Positions 21,873 through 27,578 of a stretch of 27,578 nucleotides of DNA are shown piece after piece. Location of the stretch: NCBI RefSeq assembly GCF_000721105.1, contig NZ_JOEV01000068.1, positions 1-27,578 on the forward strand, read 5' to 3'. The notes beneath the pieces are model-generated. The model was given only the letters and a program-made list of their open reading frames with translations, was not told the origin of the DNA and made no database searches. Positions within the stretch are counted from its first letter, which is position 1. Each line of letters starts with the position of its first letter. The stretch is from Streptomyces cellulosae. GTDB taxonomy: Bacteria > Actinomycetota > Actinomycetes > Streptomycetales > Streptomycetaceae. Both the position numbers and the translations under genes were made by a program.

Positions 21873-23552
21873 GTGAGTCAGCACAGGCGCCGGATGCCGG
21901 CGAAGAGCGCGCTGAAACAGACGTGGGTGCTGGTCGTCGCGGTGGTTGTCGTGACGGTCGCGGCCGGGGTGAGCCTGGGGGTGTGGGCCACCGGCGGCGA
22001 CCGGGACGACAGCGGGCCCGTGGCGTCGGCGCAGCGGCAGCCGTCCCCTGACCGTTCCGGCGCTTCCCGGGACTCGTCGGCCGCCGCGCCCAGGGCCCCG
22101 AGTCCCACGCCCACCCGCCACTACCCGCTCTCCAAGGCACCCCGCACCATTCCCGCGGTCCGGGCCCACACCTCGGCGCGCGGTCCCGGCTGGAAGCCGC
22201 AGAAGGGGCTGCGGGTCGTCGTGAACGACGCCGACCTGGCCGACGAGGGGCGGCTGATCGCCGGTGAGCTGGGGCTGTCGTACGCGGGCGAGAAGGACGA
22301 CGTACGCGCCGGGGACGTGCGCCTGTCGCTGAACGACGACGAGGGTGCGGACCCGGAGTCGTACACCATGACCGTGCGCGGCGGGCGCGTGAACATCAGC
22401 GGGCCGGGGGAGGCCGGGGTGTTCTACGGGACCCGCACGCTCAAGCAGGAGGTGCACGGCGGCGGTACGGCGCCGGAGGGTGTCGTACGGGACGGGCCGG
22501 CGAAGCCGGTGCGCGGGCTGATGCTGGACATCGCCCGCAAGCACTTCACCGCGGGCTGGATCGAGGACCGGGTCCGCGAGCTCGGCGATCTCAAGTTCAA
22601 CCAGCTCGGGCTGCACTTCTCCGACGACCAGGGGTTCCGGATCGAGTCCTCCTCGCATCCGGAGATCGTGTCCAGGGAGCATCTGACCAAGGCGCAGGTG
22701 AAGCGGATCGTCGCCCTCGCGGCCGCCCGTCACATCACCGTCGTGCCGGAGATCGACTCGCCCGGGCACCTGGGCGCCGTGATCGCCGCCCACCCGGATC
22801 TCCAGCTGCGCAACACGCGGGGTGTGCCGACACGGGGGGCGGTGGACATCTCCAAGCCGGCGGCCGGTGAGATCGTCGACGACCTGCTGGGCGAGTACGC
22901 CGGTCTCTTCCCCGGCAGTCAGTGGCACCTCGGCGGCGACGAGTACCAGGCGCTGACCGTGTCCGACCCCGAGGCGTCCTACCCGCAGCTCGCCGCCGCC
23001 GCCAGGGAGGCCCACGGGTCCGGCGGGACCGTCGCCGACCTCACCACCGACTGGCTCAACGACCGGGCCGACACGGTCCGCACCCACGACAAGACCCCCC
23101 GCGCCTGGAACGACGGCTTCTTCCGGGATACGTCCGTGCAGCCCGACAAGGACATCCAGGCCGCGTACTGGACGGGCAAGGAGATCGGGGCGCGGCAGCC
23201 GGTGGCGTACCTGAGCGCCGGGCGCAAGGTCATCAACTACAACGACGAGTTCCTGTACTACGTCCTCGGACAGCCGCAGACCTTCGTCTATCCGACCGGA
23301 CAGCGGATCTACGAGCAGTGGACCCCGAGGGTCCTGCGCGACACCGAGGCGGTCCCCTCGAAGTACGACGACCAGATCCTCGGCGGGTCCTTCGCAATCT
23401 GGTGCGACTACCCGAACGCCCAGACCCAGGCGCAGGTCGCGGCCGGGATCCGGATGCCGCTCAGGGCGACCGTGCAGAAACTGTGGGACCCGGGGAAGCC
23501 CGAACTGTCCTGGACGGAGTTCCAGGCGCGCGCGGACCGGCTGGACGGGTAG
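21873..23552 (+). CDS. membrane-anchored GH20 beta-N-acetylhexosaminidase
   Basis: 559 aa, GTG 21873. Basic N-terminus, one hydrophobic helix about residues 17-40 (WVLVVAVVVVTVAAGVSLGV) serving as signal or membrane anchor, then a Ser/Pro-rich linker of about 50 residues, a GH20b domain, and the TIM-barrel. Key blocks: LMLDIARKHF, VVPEIDSPGHLGAVIAA and the catalytic Asp-Glu pair in WHLGGDEYQ (D356, E357; substrate-assisted mechanism through the N-acetyl group). Releases terminal GlcNAc/GalNAc from chitin oligomers or murein fragments outside the cell. The window also has a peptidoglycan amidase, but the two are not in one operon. Confidence 0.93.
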   Translation: MSQHRRRMPAKSALKQTWVLVVAVVVVTVAAGVSLGVWATGGDRDDSGPVASAQRQPSPDRSGASRDSSAAAPRAPSPTPTRHYPLSKAPRTIPAVRAHTSARGPGWKPQKGLRVVVNDADLADEGRLIAGELGLSYAGEKDDVRAGDVRLSLNDDEGADPESYTMTVRGGRVNISGPGEAGVFYGTRTLKQEVHGGGTAPEGVVRDGPAKPVRGLMLDIARKHFTAGWIEDRVRELGDLKFNQLGLHFSDDQGFRIESSSHPEIVSREHLTKAQVKRIVALAAARHITVVPEIDSPGHLGAVIAAHPDLQLRNTRGVPTRGAVDISKPAAGEIVDDLLGEYAGLFPGSQWHLGGDEYQALTVSDPEASYPQLAAAAREAHGSGGTVADLTTDWLNDRADTVRTHDKTPRAWNDGFFRDTSVQPDKDIQAAYWTGKEIGARQPVAYLSAGRKVINYNDEFLYYVLGQPQTFVYPTGQRIYEQWTPRVLRDTEAVPSKYDDQILGGSFAIWCDYPNAQTQAQVAAGIRMPLRATVQKLWDPGKPELSWTEFQARADRLDG

Positions 23553-23684
23553 GGATCAGACGAGGGCCGGACCGGCAGGGCTGATGGGGGGCGGATTGTT
23601 CCGTCCGGCTGCGAACGGCCGTACGGCTGTGGTGTATTCGGCCGAAGCTGCACCGAGCCGCACGAGCAGCCGGGGGGACCGGAC

Positions 23685-24277
23685 ATGGGGTACTGGGGTT
23701 ATTTCGTCGTGGGCCGCGCCGAGCGGCCGCGCCGAGCGGCCGCGCCGAGCGGCCGCTCCCGGAGCTGGCCGCGCCGGCGGACGCCGAGGGCGTCACCCTG
23801 CGGGCGTCGGCGCCGGGCGGGTGGCAGGTCTGGGAGTACCCGAGCAGGGACGGCGACGTCGGCAGCATGAACGCGCTCGCCGCCGAGACCGGGGCGCCGG
23901 CACTCTTCGGATACGTCATGGACAGCGCGTCGGTGGTCGTGGAGGCGGCGGGGCCGGAGAGCGGGGCCTGGACGGCGTGCCTGGGGCGGACGGCGATGGC
24001 GGCACGCCTCGGCATCCGTGAGGGCGACGAGGACCTCCGGAACGACGAGAACGAGGTGGGGGAGGACGAGGCCGACGCGCCGGTGCTGGAGGACTACTTC
24101 CTCGAACCCCGGGACGCGGCCGAGCGGGCCGTCGCCTGGGCCGCCGAGGCCGGGCACGGCGTGGCGGTGGAGCCGCTGCTCGACGTGCTGCGCGCCGAGC
24201 CCGACCCCGCCGCGGACGAGCTGGCCGAAAACCTCTTCTTCCGGTTGCTCGACCGGCTCGGTGTCCTGCCTCTGTGA
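23685..24277 (+). pseudogene. conserved hypothetical gene put out of frame by a 13-bp tandem repeat
   Basis: ATG 23685 with a G-rich RBS encodes MGYWGYFVVGRAERP, then enters three perfect copies of a 13-bp unit (23712-23750) and derails. Removing two copies restores one continuous frame: LPELAAPADAEGVTLRASAP, GGWQVWEYPSRDGDVGSMNA, LFGYVMDSASVVVEAAGPES and on to TGA 24277, with no other defect. Two extra units are 26 bp, which explains the shift exactly. One or four copies would be in frame. Function unknown; the downstream half has an acidic insert (about 24019-24085) and helical C-terminus. Translation could restart at ATG 23867 to give a 136-aa fragment. It may be a phase-variable gene rather than a dead one. 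Confidence 0.8.
23712..23756 (+). repeat. 13-bp tandem repeat, three perfect copies plus 6 bp
   Basis: Unit GGCCGCGCCGAGC at 23712-23724, 23725-23737 and 23738-23750, then GGCCGC. Located inside the coding region after codon 9-10 of the gene above. The unit length is not a multiple of three, so copy number sets the reading frame. Confidence 0.95.
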
Positions 24278-24354
24278 CACTCCCGGCCCGTCGCGCGCAG
24301 TAAGGGGAAGTGCGGGATCCGTCAGGGACGACCGCCCGGCGAGGGAGGCGTGGG

Positions 24355-24987
24355 ATGAGCCTGGTGGGACTGATCGCTCAGGCCGACGAACGCGGACTGG
24401 CCGCCAGCGGGTTGGCTTGTTTGGATCGGTGCCTGCCCCTGCTGGGCGGGGACGACGAGCTCCTGCGGCCCCTGTGGGCCGGTCTCGCCGACGGTGAGGA
24501 CGGCACCGCCTGGGGCGAGCGGCTGGAGCAGGCCCGCCGCAAGCTCGGCGACGCGGGCCTGGAGGAACCGGTGGAGGGTGAGACGGGCGACGTGTCGGGC
24601 GGCGGACCCGGTGACAAGGCGGCCGCCGGCGACGAGGCCGTGCGGCTCGCCCGTCGGATGCTCGCCGCCGCCCCGCCCGAGCCCGCGGCCGCCGAGTTGC
24701 GGGCGTGGGCCGACGCCTGCTCGGTCGCCTCGCTCCGGATCCACGCTCTCCTCGGCGGTGCGGCACCCGACGAGAGCGACGCGGCCCTGTCCGACGCACG
24801 CCAGGAGGGCCGTACGGAGGGCATGCCGCCGCTCGTCGCCGCCGAACTGCGCCGCCAGGTCGTCGTGCTGGAGCTGCTCGCGGAGCACGGCGCGGGCGGG
24901 CTGCGGCGGGCGCTCGAGGTGTCGACGGAGGGGCGGCGCGTGCTGCGCGCGGTGGTGTCGCGCCGGGCGCGCGTGAAGCGGGGCTGA
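24355..24987 (+). CDS. hypothetical protein, 210 aa
   Basis: ATG 24355 is preceded by GAGGGAGG 6 bp upstream. Soluble, mostly helical, Ala/Glu/Arg rich (e.g. LAARRML-type helices, LVAAELRRQVVVLELLAEHG, ALEVSTEGRRVLRAVVSRRA). No catalytic motif, TM or signal peptide. A Gly/Asp-rich linker at about residues 70-90 separates two helical parts. I do not recognise a family. It lies 77 bp after the repeat-disrupted gene in the same direction. Confidence 0.75.
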   Translation: MSLVGLIAQADERGLAASGLACLDRCLPLLGGDDELLRPLWAGLADGEDGTAWGERLEQARRKLGDAGLEEPVEGETGDVSGGGPGDKAAAGDEAVRLARRMLAAAPPEPAAAELRAWADACSVASLRIHALLGGAAPDESDAALSDARQEGRTEGMPPLVAAELRRQVVVLELLAEHGAGGLRRALEVSTEGRRVLRAVVSRRARVKRG

Positions 24988-25149
24988 GCGGTCACCGGAC
25001 AGGGCGTCCTGCCGTCCAGGCGGCCGTAAACCTCGTTGGTGGGCGAGTCCTGTGACCGTCGTGCGGTAGCGGTGGGGCGGTCCTGCACCGGTCCCGGGCA
25101 GCCCCCGGATCCGGGTGACGAATCGCTGAGCCGCGGCGCTTTCCGGGAT

Positions 25150-25542
25150 GTGACGACACACCAGGAAACCAGGCCCTCGGCCGCGGCGAAGCCCGTGCGG
25201 TGGGCGGCGGACGCGGTGGCGGCGATGCGTGAGGGGGCGCGGTTGCGGCTCGACTACTCGGCGCAGAGTCTGTGGCGCGTCGACCGGATGATCGAAGGGA
25301 TACGCCGGGAGGGAACGCCGCACGCCGCCGTCGAGAACGCGCTGCGCGGTTTCGGTGCGTACGCCGGTGAGGTGATCGCCCGTCAGACCGGCGCCGAGTG
25401 GTGGGCGACCGGCGGCGACCACTGGGTCCGCACCCCGGACGGCAAGCTGTGGGACCCGATCGAGGAGGCCCACCGCTGCTTCACCGGGGACGGGTCGCTG
25501 CGGCTGCTGTGCAGGGACGCGACGCGAGCCGCCGCCGGGTAG
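25150..25542 (+). CDS. hypothetical protein, 130 aa
   Basis: GTG 25150 is the most likely start because the sequence before it lacks coding character; the frame is open from 25036. Small alpha/beta protein: WAADAVAAMREGARLRLDYS, AQSLWRVDRMIEGIRREG, then LRGFGAYAGEVIARQTGAEW, WWATGGDHWVRTPDGKLWDP and IEEAHRCFTGDGSLRLL. The 'G-A-Y-x-G-E-V-I' helix followed by Trp-rich strands recalls several small DUFs of immunity/SUKH-like size, but I cannot name one. Ends just before a strong terminator. Confidence 0.72.
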   Translation: MTTHQETRPSAAAKPVRWAADAVAAMREGARLRLDYSAQSLWRVDRMIEGIRREGTPHAAVENALRGFGAYAGEVIARQTGAEWWATGGDHWVRTPDGKLWDPIEEAHRCFTGDGSLRLLCRDATRAAAG

Positions 25543-25560
25543 GGCCGGGCAGAAGCCGAG

Positions 25561-25593
25561 CGGCCGGGGCCCCAGCGGTGGGGGCCCCGGCCG
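25561..25593. terminator. bidirectional terminator
   Basis: 13-bp perfect stem CGGCCGGGGCCCC / GGGGCCCCGGCCG with a 7-nt loop between converging genes; 18 bp after one stop and 33 bp from the other. Confidence 0.88.
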
Positions 25594-25625
25594 TCGTACG
25601 ACGTCGGCCTGTCCGGTCAGGACCG

Positions 25626-27578
25626 CTAGGGCGTCAGCGTTTGGCCCAGGTGGGCGTCTGTCGGGGTGCCCAGGGTTGTCTTGCTGAGGATGACCGTCTG
25701 GCTGTAGCCGAGGCCCGTGCTGTTGCTCGGGAGGTACATGAGGATGCCGTCGCCGCCGTCCTCGTTCTCCACGCCGAAGGTGAGGTCGGCGCGGCCGTAG
25801 CCGGAGAGGTCGGAGAGGGAGACCGCCGAGCCGAAGTGGTCGGCGGTCTCGGTGGCGCCGGGGACGCCGGAGGTGTCCTGCGAGACGCCGGTCGAACCGG
25901 AGCCGGTGAGACCGGTGGAGGTGCCCTTGAGGAGGACCGCGTCGCCGGCGTCGGCGCGGTTGACGCCGTCCCGGGTGAGGTCCTCGTACGGGGCCCCGGC
26001 GAGGACGTCCGCGTATCCGTCCGCGTTGTAGTCACCGACGGAGACGGAGGCGCCGAAGGCGTCGTCGAGCTCGTTGCCGCCGGGGACGTAGGCCGTGTCC
26101 TGGTCGATGACGCTCATGCCGGTCGTGGTGAACCCGGTCGAGGTGCCCGGGAGCATCGTCACCTGGCCGCCGGACTTGCCGCCCGACTCGGAGGCGTACG
26201 GCTGGCCGATCACGATGTCGTCGTAGCCGTTGCCGTTCACGTCGCCCGCGGCGATCGAGCGGCCTCCCTTGACCGAGATCACGCCCGCCTTCGTCAGGCC
26301 CGACGCCGAGCCCGCGAAGCGGACCACGCGGCCGATGCCGCCGGTGTCGCGGTAGTTGAGGGCCACGTCGGCGTAGCCGTCCCGGTTGAAGTCGCCGGTC
26401 GCGGCGTCGAGGTAGGCGACCGGGCCGGTGGCCGAGGTGAGGGTGCCGTACAGGTACTTGGTGCCGCTGAGCCGGACGTTCCAGGTGCCGCCCCTGCCGG
26501 TGCCGGCCGAGAAGACGTCCGCCTTGCCGTCGCCGTTGAAGTCGCCGACGGCGACCGTCGTGCCCAGCTTGGCGCCGGCCGCCGTGACCCCCGAAGTGCT
26601 GTACGAGAAGCCGGTGTCGAGCGCCGGGCCGTACATCACCGTGACCGAGCCGCGGTCCGCGTTGCCGCTGGTGTCGTCCTCGCCGGGAGCGCCGATCGCG
26701 AGGTCGGCGTAACCGTCGCCGTTGACGTCGCCCCACGCGGTGGACGCGCCGAAGTTGTCACCCGTCTCGGTGGAGCCGGGCACCCCCGGGCTGCTCTGCG
26801 TCAGCGACACCTTCGCCGCGGGGACCGGGCCGTCGACGCCGCCCGGGACCACCTTCACGGCGTTGGCCCGCGGCACACCCGCTGCCAGGTCCGTCACGCC
26901 GTCCCGGTTGACGTCGGAGGTGGCCAGGGCGTGCGAGATGCCCGGGGTCTTCGCGAGGGACGCGATCTGCGCCAGTTTCGGGTAGAGGTTCTTGCCCGGG
27001 CAGGCCGTCGCGTTGGTGTCCCGGTGGCCGAAGACGCGCGGCAGCGTGATCGACGTGCCCTGCTCGACCAGGTTGCCGTCCTGGCCCTTGGGGCTGCCGG
27101 AGGTCAGTGTGACCTTGCCGGTCGGGTCGATGCCGTACATCCCGAACTTCCACGCCACGATCCGCGCGATCGCGTCGAGCGCGGCGCGGCTGGGCTTGGC
27201 GGTCTCGAAGTTGCCGATGTACGAGATGCCGACGGTGTTGGTGTTGAAGCCGATGTCGTGGGCGCCGATCACCGGCAGGTCCGTCCCGCCGCTGCGGCCC
27301 TCGAAGATCTGGCCGCACCTGTCGACGACGAAGTTGTAGCCGATGTCGTAGTAGCCGCGGGCGAAGTGCTCCTGCTGGATGGAACGCATCCGGGCCCGGG
27401 ACTCGGCGCAGGACAGCGTGTTGTCGCTGTCCGTGCCGGTGTGGTGGATGACGGCGGCCTTGATCTCGGTGCCGTAGGCGGGTGTGCCGTCGTAGTCCGT
27501 GGAGGCGCCCCATTCGGCCTGCGTGATGATCGGGGGCTTCACGACCGTGGAGGGGCGGGGGGCGGGAACGGTGGGGGT
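25626..27578 (-). CDS. secreted N-acetylmuramoyl-L-alanine amidase (PGRP type) with seven FG-GAP repeats, N-terminus beyond window
   Basis: At least 650 aa; the frame is open to the window end, and an in-frame GTG at 27542 is internal, since a Pro-rich linker (TPTVPAPRPSTVV) precedes it. Amidase_2/PGRP domain: AAVIHHTGTDSDNTLSC (zinc His), YDIGYNFVVDRCGQIFEGR, VIGAHDIGFNTNTVGISYIG, and GHRDTNATACPG (second zinc His and Cys). It cleaves the bond between MurNAc and the stem peptide. The C-terminal two thirds has seven Ca-loop repeats of the DxNxDGxxD type (DVNRDGVTD, DVNGDGYAD, DFNGDGKAD, DFNRDGYAD, DVNGNGYDD, DYNADGYAD and a degenerate DLSGYGRAD), the number needed for one closed integrin-like beta-propeller. 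Likely a wall-binding or protein-binding module. Signal peptide is expected upstream but not seen. Confidence 0.93.
   Translation of the reverse strand, partial: TPTVPAPRPSTVVKPPIITQAEWGASTDYDGTPAYGTEIKAAVIHHTGTDSDNTLSCAESRARMRSIQQEHFARGYYDIGYNFVVDRCGQIFEGRSGGTDLPVIGAHDIGFNTNTVGISYIGNFETAKPSRAALDAIARIVAWKFGMYGIDPTGKVTLTSGSPKGQDGNLVEQGTSITLPRVFGHRDTNATACPGKNLYPKLAQIASLAKTPGISHALATSDVNRDGVTDLAAGVPRANAVKVVPGGVDGPVPAAKVSLTQSSPGVPGSTETGDNFGASTAWGDVNGDGYADLAIGAPGEDDTSGNADRGSVTVMYGPALDTGFSYSTSGVTAAGAKLGTTVAVGDFNGDGKADVFSAGTGRGGTWNVRLSGTKYLYGTLTSATGPVAYLDAATGDFNRDGYADVALNYRDTGGIGRVVRFAGSASGLTKAGVISVKGGRSIAAGDVNGNGYDDIVIGQPYASESGGKSGGQVTMLPGTSTGFTTTGMSVIDQDTAYVPGGNELDDAFGASVSVGDYNADGYADVLAGAPYEDLTRDGVNRADAGDAVLLKGTSTGLTGSGSTGVSQDTSGVPGATETADHFGSAVSLSDLSGYGRADLTFGVENEDGGDGILMYLPSNSTGLGYSQTVILSKTTLGTPTDAHLGQTLTP

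Noticed and set aside
23712..23756. CRISPR-like repeats
   Set aside because: Units are 13 bp and contiguous with no spacers.

Overview
The window is a high-GC actinobacterial chromosome segment, almost certainly from a Streptomyces. Codon third positions are strongly G/C, GTG starts and ATGA/GTGA overlaps are common, several genes look leaderless, and a conserved succinate dehydrogenase operon (sdhCDAB) is present with the small subunit sizes usual for the genus. No rRNA, tRNA, CRISPR array or transposase was seen.

Left block (1-7743): a two-component system (histidine kinase cut by the window edge, OmpR-type response regulator with an in-frame REP-like insertion) is divergent from an MMPL/RND exporter carrying an unusual C-terminal carboxypeptidase-regulatory-like domain. 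Then come, all on the minus strand, a Uma2 nuclease-fold protein, a three-gene operon (small membrane protein, DCC thioredoxin-fold protein, TetR repressor) headed by a promoter bracketed by two near-identical palindromes, and a VOC/glyoxalase protein.

Centre-left (7917-11734): a two-gene operon encodes a 130-residue ubiquitin/MoaD-like beta-grasp protein ending exactly in Gly-Gly, overlapping by ATGA a DUF4132 protein. Its promoter matches in full the RecA-independent DNA-damage promoter consensus (PafBC type). A one-mismatch copy of the same element precedes the response regulator. I regard this Ubl-DUF4132 pair as the best candidate for an undescribed system. A mycothiol-dependent maleylpyruvate-isomerase-like protein follows.

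Accessory centre (11853-17424): a divergent HTH-TPR regulator faces a cassette of a 75-aa Cys-rich protein, a 37-aa membrane peptide, three successive hairpins, a 39-aa candidate precursor peptide, another strong hairpin, an asparagine-synthetase/lasso-cyclase-like enzyme with a TTA (bldA) codon, and a SAM methyltransferase. It looks like a small RiPP-type pathway, but it lacks the lasso leader peptidase and PqqD-like proteins. It is bordered on the right by two frameshifted relics: a truncated RsbW-like ATPase and a Uma2 gene.

Right block (17457-27578): sdhCDAB on the minus strand; a degenerate OHCU-decarboxylase-like protein; a membrane-anchored GH20 beta-N-acetylhexosaminidase; a conserved hypothetical gene thrown out of frame by three perfect copies of a 13-bp repeat; two more hypothetical proteins; a strong bidirectional terminator; and a secreted PGRP-type amidase with seven FG-GAP repeats, whose N-terminus lies beyond the window.
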